Shown one piece after another: positions 23,259-32,850 of a stretch of DNA of 64,000 nt. The first letter of the stretch is position 1. Each line of letters begins with the position of its first letter. A model generated the notes under the pieces. It was not told the DNA's origin, did not search any database, and saw nothing but the letters and a program-made list of their open reading frames with translations. The DNA comes from Boothiomyces macroporosus. Its lineage: Eukaryota; Chytridiomycota; Chytridiomycetes; Rhizophydiales; Terramycetaceae. Made by a program: the position numbers and the translations under genes. Where the stretch lies: contig JADGKB010000010.1 in the NCBI GenBank assembly GCA_027604185.1, positions 62,001 through 126,000 on the forward strand, given 5' to 3'.

Positions 23259-23590
23259 ATGAAGAAAACCTTCAAGAAAAATTCTACCAGTAATAAAGAG
23301 ATAAATTAGTTTTATCGAATGGCAAGCAGGTTCCACTGCAAGATATTACAAATAATGTCAAACAAAGACAAAAAGATAAACTCGAATGCAAGGTTCCAAA
23401 GCAGGTAAAAGTAAAAGAAATACCTTACCCTGATTCACCAATTACAAAAGGAACTAGAATTTCTGATAAACTAGTGCCAACTGAACAACCAGTAATAGAT
23501 CCTTTTCCTGACCAACCAGACGTGTTTACTGAAATGGTAGATTCTGAAGACGAACTAATTAACGCAATAGCAGAGTTTGTGAAAATGTAA
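23259..23590 (+). CDS. Small protein with a PLQDITNN motif, 103 aa
   Basis: Two exons joined over a 20-nt intron (23290-23309) give MKKTFKKNSTILSNGKQVPL... to TAA. The N-terminus is basic with VPLQDITNN, a motif type seen near the N-termini of cell-cycle proteins such as mitotic cyclins; the rest is Lys/Pro-rich and ends in an acidic amphipathic helix (SEDELINAIAEFVKM). No domain recognised. A securin-like or other short regulatory protein is conceivable but speculative. It starts 55 bp after the F-box gene. Confidence 0.55.
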
Positions 23591-23658
23591 CTTGTCAAAT
23601 ATATACAGTTTATTTTCTACGATTTCCCCAGTACAATATTTACACAGTCTCTCTTTCA

Positions 23659-24229
23659 TTAGGAAACGATTGCCTGTTTAATTAAATGTGTATAGTATAA
23701 CTGTATAGTATCGGGATTCGCTACCAAATTCCAATCAATCATTTCCAACAGATCAAACTCTAGCATTCCTAGTTCCAGAGTCGTTAGTCCGCCCACTTTT
23801 GCGTAGTGCTTGTTTGTCAAGTAAGTATCGCACAGAGACTGGTTAATGAATAGTTACTTTGGTTGAGCAGGTTAAACTTGTAATTAGGAACCTATGGATT
23901 GTTAGACTGGATATGATGAAATTGGTCCGTTGAGAAATACGGTCAATGTATATCAGGATACAAATCAGGCTCTCTTTAGTAATATTGGCAAATTTAACTA
24001 TCCTGTTTAGATACTAGATTAAAAGATAAATACTTCTAGGATGCTTATTGGAGGTGCTGATCTGGAGTGAAATCTCGTTAGACTGTTTAGAGTAACTGGA
24101 ATGGTATCGTTGTGTTTAATCAGTTTGCAGAGCATATTGACTTGTTAGATACGAAATACCTATTAGTGTAATCAGTAGAGCATGATCTGCCTGGTAATAA
24201 TATTCTGGTGTATCTTTAGTTATGGTCAT
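23659..24229 (-). CDS. Pho80/PCL-type (cyclin P/U) cyclin, 170 aa
   Basis: Four short exons with introns at 24141-24159 (19), 24014-24033 (20) and 23839-23857 (19). Spliced, the protein shows the complete PCL cyclin box: FHSRSAPPISILEYLNRI, LICILIYIDRI, SSLTIHRFLITSLTCSTKV, DTYLTNKHYAKVGGLTTLELGMLEFDLLEMIDWNL. The YAKVGG and LEFDLL elements are diagnostic of the Pho80/Pcl6/CycU family, which activates Pho85/CDK5-type kinases in nutrient and cell-cycle control. No single exon exceeds 60 codons, so ordinary ORF searches miss it. The ATG used is the first in frame. Confidence 0.9.
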
Positions 24230-24749
24230 TAACTTTTTAGAGTGCAGACTCCCATTTATATCATTTGACTCCACTTGAACCAAGAACGGAAAACGTGTTT
24301 TCTGTGTTTCACAATAATGTAAACAGGTTTGTTTCAGATACAAACGTTCTTACAATGTGGATAAATACAAACTACTATTATTCACAATGTAAAATATGAA
24401 GAATGGATTGGCGAATCAAAATATCTCAAAGATTCAAGTGGTTACCACAAATAGTAAGAAAAAGACCTTGCTGCGGTTATGCCTTAATAGGGAATGCCAA
24501 GTTTATAACAGGATCGCACGTTTTCTGGAGCTCTTTTTAGTTGCATTGAACGTTGTAGCTGTCAACCAAATAGTTGACTCTATTTGATAGTATTTAGTGC
24601 ACACATGACTGTGGTTGTACAAATTAAAGTTACAAAGGGGTAATACAGGCATTGAGGATACTGAATTACAATGCCTAACACTTCACAATACCGCATTCTA
24701 GATTGCCATGGATAATAGAAGGTTCTGATTTTTTTTGTTTTTTTTTGAA
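24230..24749. other. Divergent intergenic region, about 520 bp
   Basis: Lies between the start of the cyclin gene and the start of the PPR gene. One 63-codon frame (24396-24587, plus strand) begins with ATG but resembles nothing, and no splice join improves it; it is left uncalled. The right end has a T-run (TTTTTTTTGTTTTTTTTTG) directly before the PPR start codon, similar to the T-rich tracts ahead of several other genes here. Confidence 0.4.
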
Positions 24750-26871
24750 ATGTTCAAAATAATACACAGGACAATTGTGAAAAGATTGAACAGCTCGCTA
24801 GCAAAAAGCTTGGAAATAGAGTCGGAAAAGCAGGTAGCATTACAATTAACCCTAGCTGGACATTCCGATTCTTGAATCGGACATTAACCAACTTTACGAG
24901 GCGTTGACAGCTCCAGTAGCAACCACTATTGGACCAGAGTCGCAAAAGCAATTGAAACTATCTCAATGTTATTTGGAAAGACTAAAGGTCAATTTCAAGG
25001 ATACCGACAAAGCATTACAGAATTCACTAAATGAACGGAATGAAAAGTTGGCGGCAATGTTAAAGAAACCAAACTTGGCAATGATTACAGAGCTGATTCA
25101 TGTGAATGCATTGGCGAAAAATCAGGAAAATGCAGTGAAAGCGTTTGAAGCAATTGAGCAAAATGGAATGGAGCCAGATATAGTCGCATACAATCATTTG
25201 CTCAATGCCCATGCCAGTGTTAACGATACAAAGAAGACTTTTGAAGTTTACGATTTAATCAAAGCTAAATCTGAACCAGACTTGGTCACCTATTCTACAC
25301 TAATTAAACTATTGGTCAACACAAAGCAACTACACAAGGCATTTGAAGTATATGAAGCAATGAAAAGGAAAAAAGTACATCCAAATCAAATTGTCTTTAC
25401 AACACTTATAAAAGGATGTATTCAATTTGGCCAGATTGACCGGGCTTGGAAAACCTTTAATCATATGCGATCTGAAATCGAAAGGCCGGATTCAATTGCT
25501 TTTACTCTAATGATATATGCATGCTCTAAAACTCAGGATGCTGAAAGAGCTCTCGATTTGTTCCAGGAAATGATTTCAAACAACTTGGAAGTAACCCCTG
25601 TAACATACACTAGCTTGATTCTTGCATGCGGTAGTAGAGCAGATTATTATAATGAAGCTTTTGATTTATTGGAGCAAATGATTGCCACTGGATTCGAACC
25701 AAACATTCAAACCTACAATGTATTATTACAAATTGCATCGAAAAATAATGACATTGACAGAGTAAAAACTGTGTGGAATGATTTAATCTCACGGAGCGAG
25801 AGTAATTCAGAATTGCTTCCAACTTCTGTAAGTTTCAAGTACCTACTCAGAGCATACACATCAGCTTTAAAGTCCAAACCGAAAAAGACTATTACCGCTG
25901 ATGAGCCAGAGAAAAAGATTGGAAAGCAATTTGAAATGTTTAAAGAGGAGAAAATTGAACCTCCTAAAACTTCTGTTTATCCAGTATTTAATGACTTGAC
26001 CCATTCCACGGGATTATTTATTCAAGAAGCCAACGATTTATGGGATAGGATAACTCAATTGGTGGATGAAGGTAGAATCCATATGAACAGCGAATTGATG
26101 TATGAACGACTGGAAAATATTTGTACACAGCCAACAAGAGATAACTTTGAAAGAGCGCTGCAATTTTTCGATCAATCCTATAAAAATTACAACATTGTTC
26201 CAACTGCAAAAGCTTATAGGTCGGTACTGAAAGTTGCTTTTGAAAGAAAGGCTGATTTAAATGAAAAAGCAGTTCCGTTTTGGAACAGATTTCTGGAGTG
26301 GGATACACAGCTTGAAGAGCAAATGAAAACTATGGAGAATGGGCCAAAAGGGCTCCAAGAACAAGAAGAATACAGAATGAAAACAAGTAGGTCGAGAAAA
26401 GTTATGCAAGATTCATTCTTAATTGTCGCCAGAGGATTTGCCAGGAATGACGACTTGAATAATGCAATTGAAATTTTAGAAAAGGCAAGGGATTTTAGAC
26501 AGCCATACTATTTACCGCCTATCAAGCTGGCACAGATACCAAATTTAATGGAAAAGGCTACAAGGGAGGCAGATAATGGTGACCATGAGCATCTTCGTAA
26601 GCTCTCTGAATTATGTCCACCAGTGCACCACTCCCCAGTCACTCAAGTGCAAGCAATGCTCAAAAAGAAGACCATCCCAAAGAATTGGTGGGGCTGGCAA
26701 GCGATTGGAATACCAGAACATGAACGAACCAAAATGGTCCGCAAGAATCAGAAACTCCAGCGAAAGAAAATGGATATTGAAATGACTATCCGTCACAAAG
26801 CCGAAAAGAGCCTTAAGAATCGTAAAGCTAAAGAATCTCAACAATCTGCAGTCGATCAATTCAACGAATAA
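24750..26871 (+). CDS. Mitochondrial pentatricopeptide repeat (PPR) protein, 699 aa
   Basis: Begins with a basic amphipathic presequence (MFKIIHRTIVKRLNSSLAK), then a 22-nt intron (24834-24855) and a long second exon. Tandem 35-residue PPRs are clear from about residue 95 to 310: EPDIVAYNHLLNAHA, EPDLVTYSTLIKLLV, HPNQIVFTTLIKGCI, RPDSIAFTLMIYACS, VTPVTYTSLILACG, EPNIQTYNVLLQIAS. Two further helical regions follow and the end is very basic (Lys/Arg-rich helix), as in some mitochondrial rRNA/mRNA-binding PPR proteins. Predicted role: binding organellar RNA in processing or translation. Confidence 0.9.
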
Positions 26872-26902
26872 AACATTTACTAGGTTCTTTGTGCCAGGTT
26901 AA

Positions 26903-27117
26903 TTAAGCGCCAGCCATATCTCGTGAGGATGAGTAGTATGACTGTCTTTTGGCCTTTGGATCATCAAACTTGTGGCTTTCAATACACGCGGTCTGTATTA
27001 ATTTACGAAAAATGTTGGAAAAGCTGTTTTTAATGCAATTCGTAAAAATATGGCTGAAATGCGTATAAACCACGTAATCTCAAAGACTGATGGCAATATA
27101 TCCACTATTATTTCCAT
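26903..27117 (-). CDS. Candidate small protein, 64 aa
   Basis: Tentative. An ATG at 27115-27117 opens a frame that joins, over a 20-nt GT-AG intron (27054-27073, without the usual TTAAY), to a frame running to TAA 26903-26905. The second exon contains two cysteines 17 residues apart and ends KAKRQSYYSSSRDMAGA. Coding character of the C-terminal half is convincing by eye; the start and intron are not. No family recognised. Confidence 0.3.
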
Positions 27118-27230
27118 TTCTGCAACTTACCAAAAGTTGGTCATCAGTGCTAGATCACCCACTATTGAGTCACTCGTACGGCCAGCGGAAAATCAAGCTT
27201 TTAAAGACAAAAAAAAATAATTTAACAAAA

Positions 27231-28235
27231 ATGGAAACTTCAGTAATAATCAGTGCTATTCTAAGTGGTATCTTTTCCGGACTTGTTGCGGCTTTGATTT
27301 CTGTGGGGATAGAGAAATTTGGGGGAAGGGTTGGTGGAGTCCTTGGTTCATCCCCTACGACTTTAATACCTGCCTCAATTGGGCTGTTTACCACTATAGC
27401 TAGTTCAATGGATTTGCAATCAGTAGTTAATTTTCAAAAATCTATGCTTGTTGTGTGTCCAGCAATGATTATCAACTGTCTCTTTTTGTATTGTTGGAAA
27501 TACTTCCCAAATATTTATCAAAGATGGACTAGCAATATTTATGCATTGATTACATTAATTACACTCACCTCATACTTGGTATGGTTTATACTAGCTGCAT
27601 GTCTGGTATTCCTTACTCGATCGATTTCTGCTGAAACTGTGAATGGCGACCTTTCATTTACATTTATCATTACAAATGGATCGGTGAATGCTTCGTTCTA
27701 TCTTGCATTAGGTTCACTGGTCTTGCAGTTGTTGGTTGGGGTACTGGGAAGCTTAAATTACAAGCGGACACCAAAATCAACCTCCAAAGTACCATGGTGG
27801 TCAAATATAGTGCGAGGATTTGCAGCTGGGTTGGCTATATTTGCAGCCATTCTGCTTGGACACATTTCGCCGATTATTGGTGGTATCACATCACTGTTTC
27901 CAGCAATTTTCGGAACTGCTATGATATCAGTATGGCTAACATCTGGATCTGCGGTTTCAATGGGGGCGATAGAACCAATGATACTGGGTTCGCTGTCTGT
28001 GTCATTCTTTGCCTTTGAATTCGCATTCATACTACCACTGTTCAACTCTTGGATGCATACCGGGTTAGCAATCACACTCGCTACAATATTATGCTACGTC
28101 ATCTCAGTTACACTCTTTTCGTTTCCAATATTAAAATTCTTGGAATGGCGCACAAAGTTAAATTCGGACAACTTGGAGGAGGAGGTAGCAATCGAAGAAC
28201 CAGAAGATAAAACAGATGACGAAAAATCGCCTTGA
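27231..28235 (+). CDS. Polytopic membrane protein with internal duplication, 334 aa
   Basis: Single exon. About ten hydrophobic helices, with a glycine/proline-rich segment in each half that look related: GGRVGGVLGSSPTTLIPASIG in the first and GHISPIIGGITSLFPAIFG in the second, suggesting an inverted or direct repeat as in many transporters. The tail is acidic and cytosolic (EEEVAIEEPEDKTDD). The ATG of METSV is chosen because it follows an A-rich leader; an in-frame ATG at 27090 would add 47 residues without membrane character. Family not recognised; a small-molecule permease is the simplest guess. Confidence 0.7.
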   Translation: METSVIISAILSGIFSGLVAALISVGIEKFGGRVGGVLGSSPTTLIPASIGLFTTIASSMDLQSVVNFQKSMLVVCPAMIINCLFLYCWKYFPNIYQRWTSNIYALITLITLTSYLVWFILAACLVFLTRSISAETVNGDLSFTFIITNGSVNASFYLALGSLVLQLLVGVLGSLNYKRTPKSTSKVPWWSNIVRGFAAGLAIFAAILLGHISPIIGGITSLFPAIFGTAMISVWLTSGSAVSMGAIEPMILGSLSVSFFAFEFAFILPLFNSWMHTGLAITLATILCYVISVTLFSFPILKFLEWRTKLNSDNLEEEVAIEEPEDKTDDEKSP

Positions 28236-28337
28236 GAATAAACAGTATTTATCCTGAAGAATCTCAAAGCTTCCGTTTTAGTAATTGTGACTTGCTGTTT
28301 TTTCCTTGTTTTTCCAGAAAATTCTTTGACAGCATAA

Positions 28338-28715
28338 ATGACTGAAAAATCAATGGGCGATATAATAATGTTTGCAGTGCATTCCAACAAGCGAGCATAC
28401 GAAAATGATCTGGTCAACTACTACGATGGCGACTACAGATCGTATCCAGCGAAAAGGTTTCGACCTTCACCAACACTAAAGAGACAGAGAGAAGATGACA
28501 CCATGGACACTGAACCAAAACGAACTTGTATATATCAACCGCTATCGCAGCCGCTTATACCCTATACACCTAATAATTTTATTCCTCAACAAGAAGCATT
28601 TACTATAAATCCAATTATTCAACTTAATTCTGATGTTTACTTTCCATTGCTAAAACAAATGCCAGAACGAATAGACCCAGAACATGGTCAACTAGTGCTG
28701 TGGAGGCCGCAATAA
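28338..28715 (+). CDS. Hypothetical protein, 125 aa
   Basis: Single exon, ATG to TAA. It carries a short basic cluster that could act as a nuclear signal (AKRFRPSPTLKRQRE; EPKRTC), then a Pro/Gln-rich region and a C-terminus with several aromatic residues. No domain recognised. Reading-frame quality and tight placement between neighbours support a real gene. Confidence 0.55.
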   Translation: MTEKSMGDIIMFAVHSNKRAYENDLVNYYDGDYRSYPAKRFRPSPTLKRQREDDTMDTEPKRTCIYQPLSQPLIPYTPNNFIPQQEAFTINPIIQLNSDVYFPLLKQMPERIDPEHGQLVLWRPQ

Positions 28716-28741
28716 AGCATTTTTTTCTTTCTTTCATTGTT

Positions 28742-28957
28742 ATGATTGATAACTTGATTAATCTGATACGGGACGGGCCCCTCAATTACTATACGAACAT
28801 ACCAAGGAACAGTAATGCAAGGACGTTTAAAAACTTGGGAGAGAACCCGCTCTTCAGGGCCAGAGTAACTGGTAGCTAATTACAGGAATTGAAAAAGGAA
28901 AAACGAAGCGGAGAGCAGTTACAGAAACAAGCTGCGAAAAAGAGTAGAAAGAAATAG
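28742..28957 (+). CDS. Small basic protein, 64 aa, two exons
   Basis: ATG at 28742 opens a 41-codon exon (MIDNLINLIRDGPLNYYTNI...), a 21-nt intron (28865-28885) follows and a 24-codon exon of mostly Lys/Arg/Glu/Gln ends at TAG 28955-28957. The intron has the full local signature (GTAACT..., CTAAT, ACAG). Function unknown; the basic C-terminal helix suggests RNA or ribosome association. Starts 26 bp after the previous stop. Confidence 0.5.
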
Positions 28958-29006
28958 CAAGCATGTATTTATGGAATAAATTGTTTATTAGAACGATCTT
29001 CTATTT

Positions 29007-30646
29007 TCAGGTATTTCCAGTGGCAACTTGTACCAGTAGTATAACATTGAATATCGTCAACAGCAGTCCGACGATTACTGCTAGCACTGTTGTGATTGTG
29101 TGGTTGGCAAAGCACTTTACGATTTCTTGTGGCGGATTATCCAGCTCTACCAATTCATCTTCGTTAGCAAATATGTTACTATGCTCTTCATTCGCCAATT
29201 CATTCCCGTTCCATTCTGCTTCGTCATTGACAAATGTAACTGTCATGAACTGCTTGCTGGATGTGAAATATATTAATGGCCATACTGCAAATGGCAGTTG
29301 GAGGGAAAGTACAATTTGAGAGAGAATCAACAAGTCGTTCAGTCTATTTTCACCAAACCATACAATGCAGATTAATGGTGGAGTAATTGCTAATAATCTG
29401 GTTACCAATCTTCGAACCCACGGTTGAATCTTGATTTCCCCTCCCAAGAATCCTTCCATAATAATTTGACCAGCCATAGTACCAGTAATTGTGGAAGATT
29501 GTCCAGATATTAGCAAAGCAGTTGCAAATACTGTTGCAAACGCACTTCCTAAAAGCTCTCCAATTAGATTAAATGCGTCAGGAATTTCAGCTATATCTGT
29601 TCTTCCAATAGTGTAGAAATTTGCAGATGAAATTATTAGTATAGATGCATTCACAAATAGCGCAAATGTAAGTGCAATCGCCGAATCCAGCCAAGACATT
29701 TGAAGAAAAGTTGGAATGTTTCTTAATCGACTGACCAGCTGCGTGTCTGTTTCTCGAATCAGCGAATTAGCATCTCCATTACTACTGACTTCGTTGACCT
29801 CTTCCGCATGGTTGGCTTTGAACCCTGATCTTTGCTGAACAATTGATGAGTGAAGGTAGAGATTGTGAGGCATTACCTATAGTTAGACTATTTATACTGT
29901 AGCCCCAATTATACCGACTGATACGTAAAGCGCTCCTGGTGCTGTAATTATATCCCATTTAGGTAAAAACCCATACATTACATCCGAGAACACTGGATTA
30001 CTCTTTCCAGTAACAATGAACAAGCAAATTGCGCAAGTGAACACCAGTCCAAATATCAAGAATTCAAAATATCTAAAGTTTTCAGGTTTCCATGCAAATA
30101 AAATCATCATAACATCCGCTGCAGTCACCAAGACTCCCCAAAACATGGGTATTTTAAATAAAAGTTTTAACGCAATTGCCGACCCAATTACTTCAGCCAA
30201 ATCCGTTGCCATAATGGCAAGCTCTGTCAGAACGTACAGTATTAAATATGCCCATCTGGGAAAGACTCTTCGACATAGTTGAGCACTGCGTTAACAAATA
30301 TTTACAGGTCCAGTCCCTTGACAACCCCTAATCGCACGCACATTGATTGAAGTAACACCGCCATCAAGTTTGATAAAAGAATAATAAAGAGAAGCAAGTA
30401 ACCGTATTGCGACCCAGCTGCCAAATCTGTCGCCCAGTTACCTGGATCAAGATATCCAACTGCAACCATGAATCCTGGTCCTACGAATCCAGCTAAAGTC
30501 ATGATGAATTTCTTTGTTTTTTGAAATGCTGTTAGCTGTTCCATTGGGATATCATTTTCCTGTATATCTTCCTCCTCCCTTAGATTCTGTGTCGATGACT
30601 GGGGTATAATGATGTGGTCTCCATTTTCAACGATTGCTTCGCTCAT
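29007..30646 (-). CDS. NRAMP/Smf divalent metal transporter, 532 aa
   Basis: Proton-coupled Mn2+/Fe2+ importer of the Slc11 family. Three exons; introns at 30286-30305 (20 nt) and 29877-29897 (21 nt). The metal-site motif [11 protein letters not shown] of TM1 is in exon 1. Exon 2 holds [18 protein letters not shown]. The TM6 motif [10 protein letters not shown] is completed at the second junction. [19 protein letters not shown], the consensus transport motif, is in exon 3. Roughly eleven membrane segments and usual family length. The cytoplasmic N-terminus is acidic. Its ATG lies 55 bp from that of the divergent DUS4 gene. Confidence 0.95.
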
Positions 30647-30701
30647 GAGTTTAAAGCCAAAAACTTTTGCAAAAGATTTTTCAATACCATTCGAATAAGA
30701 A

Positions 30702-31658
30702 ATGGATGAAAAAACAGAACCAAGACTTAATCCGAAGCAGTTGCTCAAAAACGGATATTTAAAGATTTGCGCACCAATGGTTCGGTATTCCAAATTACCG
30801 TTCCGTCAGCTGGTAAGGGACTACAATGTTGATCTCTGTTACACCCCAATGATCCTCGCAGATGTTTTCAAGCATTCGCAAATGTCGAGACAAGCAGAAT
30901 TTACTACAAATTTCAAGGATGACCCAGTGATTGTGCAGTTTGCAGCAAATAATGGAACAGACGCAGCAGATGCAGCAGAATTGATCGCAAAGTATTCAAA
31001 TGGTGTTGATATAAATTGTGGTTGCCCGCAGCCATGGGCAATCGGGGAAAAGATTGGCTCGTATTTACTTTCGCAGCCAGAAACAGTTAAAGATATTGTG
31101 GACCAAGTAAAAAGAAGGACTAGTTCAGTAAAGATGCAAGATGGCTCGTCTTTTCCTTGTTCAATCAAAATCAGAATTCATGAGGATTTGAATGAAACTG
31201 TTGAACTATGCAAAAGAGCAGAAGCTGTAGGTGTTGATTGGATTACCGTACATGGGAGACTAAAGAAACAAAAGAATCATGAGCCAGTAAACTTGGATGC
31301 ATTAAAAATCATGAAAGAATCTGTAAATGTGCCGTTATTTACCAATGGGGGTATTTATAACCTGAAAGAGGCTAATGCGATGATGGAATATACTAAAGCA
31401 GATGGTGTTATGGTGGCCACTGGACTATTACAAAATCCTGCCCTGTTTTCGGGCTATGATTACACACCTATAGAATGCGTAGAAAAATTCATAAATTATT
31501 CAGTGGGGTACGGCTCTAATCACTTTATATTTCATCATCATCTAATGTTTATGCTGGAGAATGTAATGTCAAGGGCCGAGAAGCAAAATTTCAATGCTCT
31601 GTATTCAATCCCAGGTGTAATTGACTACCTTAAAGATCATTATGGAATACTTCAATAA
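30702..31658 (+). CDS. DUS4: tRNA-dihydrouridine synthase, Dus4 type, 318 aa
   Basis: FMN-dependent enzyme that reduces uridine (positions 20a/20b in yeast) in the tRNA D-loop. Single exon. TIM-barrel motifs: [14 protein letters not shown] at the N-terminus, [12 protein letters not shown] with the catalytic Cys, [20 protein letters not shown] and [13 protein letters not shown]. Length and the CGCPQ.WA variant match Dus4/DUS4L rather than Dus1-3. Confidence 0.92.
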   Translation: MDEKTEPRLNPKQLLKNGYLKICAPMVRYSKLPFRQLVRDYNVDLCYTPMILADVFKHSQMSRQAEFTTNFKDDPVIVQFAANNGTDAADAAELIAKYSNGVDINCGCPQPWAIGEKIGSYLLSQPETVKDIVDQVKRRTSSVKMQDGSSFPCSIKIRIHEDLNETVELCKRAEAVGVDWITVHGRLKKQKNHEPVNLDALKIMKESVNVPLFTNGGIYNLKEANAMMEYTKADGVMVATGLLQNPALFSGYDYTPIECVEKFINYSVGYGSNHFIFHHHLMFMLENVMSRAEKQNFNALYSIPGVIDYLKDHYGILQ

Positions 31659-31791
31659 ACATAGTCATACGTGGCTCCATTAATCTTTAAGTAAACCTTT
31701 TAAGCGATAAATTACCTTTTTCTTTAAAGAATACTAAGCCACAAAGACAATGCAAATTAGAATGCGACTAGTATACAGATCTATTAAATCG

Positions 31792-31925
31792 ATCCCTGCC
31801 CAATCCCCCATGTCAAATCAAATCAGGATTCATTGAGTGCAAGTGTCACAAAGTGGTCACACTAGTAAAAATTTTTTTAAAAACGAAATTCAATTGCTTT
31901 CACTTTTGAAATATTGGGCAGGGAT
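31792..31925. repeat. 13-bp perfect inverted repeat, 108 bp apart
   Basis: ATCCCTGCCCAAT at 31792-31804 is matched in reverse complement by ATTGGGCAGGGAT at 31913-31925. The pair sits in the 297-bp spacer upstream of the CK2 beta gene, the right arm ending 30 bp before the ATG. Arms flank an AT-rich stretch that itself has a short AGTGT...ACACT dyad. It could be a paired factor-binding site or the relic of a small inverted-repeat element; no target-site duplication is evident. Confidence 0.6.
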
Positions 31926-31955
31926 GGACCAAACAGTAACAAATTGTTAATATAG

Positions 31956-32624
31956 ATGTCGGATGAGGAACTGTCTGAATCTGGAACTTCGTGGATAGAC
32001 TGGTTTCTTAGTCAAAAAGGAAATGAGCTATTTTGTGCTGTGGACGAAGACTATATACTCGATAAATTCAACCTTGCGGGACTCAATACTGAAGTACCAC
32101 ATTACCAGTTAGCAGTAGATTTAATAACCGATTCTTTGGAAGAGGATCTGCAGCAAAATGTTTGGGAAATAGTTGAGCGGTCTGCTAGACAGCTTTACGG
32201 TTTAATTCATGCCAGATATGTTCTTACTACAAAAGGTTTAACCAGAATGGCGGAAAAGTTCAAGCGCAAAGAGTTTGGAAAATGTCCTAGGGTGTTGTGT
32301 GAAGATCAACCAGTTATACCAGTTGCTATGATTGATCAGCCGGGAGTAAAGGGGGTTAAATTGTATTGCCCAAGATGCGAAGACGTTTATCACCCATCGA
32401 CAAAGAAACATTACTCTCTCATAGATGGAGCTTATTTCACTACTTCTCTACCTCACTTATTATTACAAATGTTTCCTCAATTAATGCCAGAAAAGAGGAG
32501 CGAAAGGTACGTTCCAAAGATATTCGGATTCCGTATCCACAGTATCAGCGAGGAGCATCGTAAGCAGGATGCCCACAAGGAAGCCATCGAGAAACAAAAG
32601 CAAATGATGGATTTTGAAGAATAA
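31956..32624 (+). CDS. CKB1: Casein kinase II regulatory (beta) subunit, 222 aa
   Basis: Dimeric regulatory subunit of protein kinase CK2. Single exon. The start has the family's SWIDWFLSQKGNELFCAVDEDYI and the acidic/helix region LEEDLQQNVWEIVERSARQLYGLIHARYVLTTKGL. The zinc-binding dimerisation site is CPRVLC followed by CPRCEDVYHP. The C-terminal tail carries PKIFGFRIH and charged helices. Complete at normal family length. Confidence 0.97.
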   Translation: MSDEELSESGTSWIDWFLSQKGNELFCAVDEDYILDKFNLAGLNTEVPHYQLAVDLITDSLEEDLQQNVWEIVERSARQLYGLIHARYVLTTKGLTRMAEKFKRKEFGKCPRVLCEDQPVIPVAMIDQPGVKGVKLYCPRCEDVYHPSTKKHYSLIDGAYFTTSLPHLLLQMFPQLMPEKRSERYVPKIFGFRIHSISEEHRKQDAHKEAIEKQKQMMDFEE

Positions 32625-32673
32625 AAAAGTTTTGGTCCTTTGTAACTTGATTGTTGATCTTACAGTTCTAATG

Positions 32674-32796
32674 GTCTAATCAGATTATGGGTCAACTGAA
32701 CCGTCTAATCAGATTATGGGTCAACTGAGTCGTCTAATCAGATTATGGGTCAACTGAGTCGTCTAATCAGATTATGGGTCAACTGAATCCATAATC
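32674..32796. repeat. 29-bp minisatellite, about four units, with palindromic core
   Basis: Unit starts at 32674, 32703, 32732 and 32761 give an exact 29-bp period with only a few changes at the unit ends. Each unit contains TAATCAGATTA, a palindrome of two TAAT half sites three bases apart (the P3 homeodomain-dimer layout), followed by GGGTCAACTGA. The last unit extends into GATTATGG...CCATAATC (32770-32777 and 32789-32796), a possible hairpin. It lies between the CK2 beta stop and the CPSF2 start (32851), so it could be part of the CPSF2 promoter. Confidence 0.85.
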
Positions 32797-32850
32797 CAAA
32801 TGATTATTGGGTTTTCAAGGTGAATTTTTTGCAGAACGATCTTTGTGAAA

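Noticed and set aside
24396..24587. 63-codon plus-strand ORF
   Set aside because: No domain, no supporting splice structure and no coding character beyond an open frame.
26999..27012. 14-nt GT-AG segment considered as an intron in the 26903-27117 candidate
   Set aside because: The second frame reads straight through this segment with better protein character, so no intron is needed there.
32674..32796. 29-bp regularly spaced repeat resembling a CRISPR array
   Set aside because: The units are directly head to tail without unique spacers, no cas-like genes are present, and the DNA is eukaryotic.
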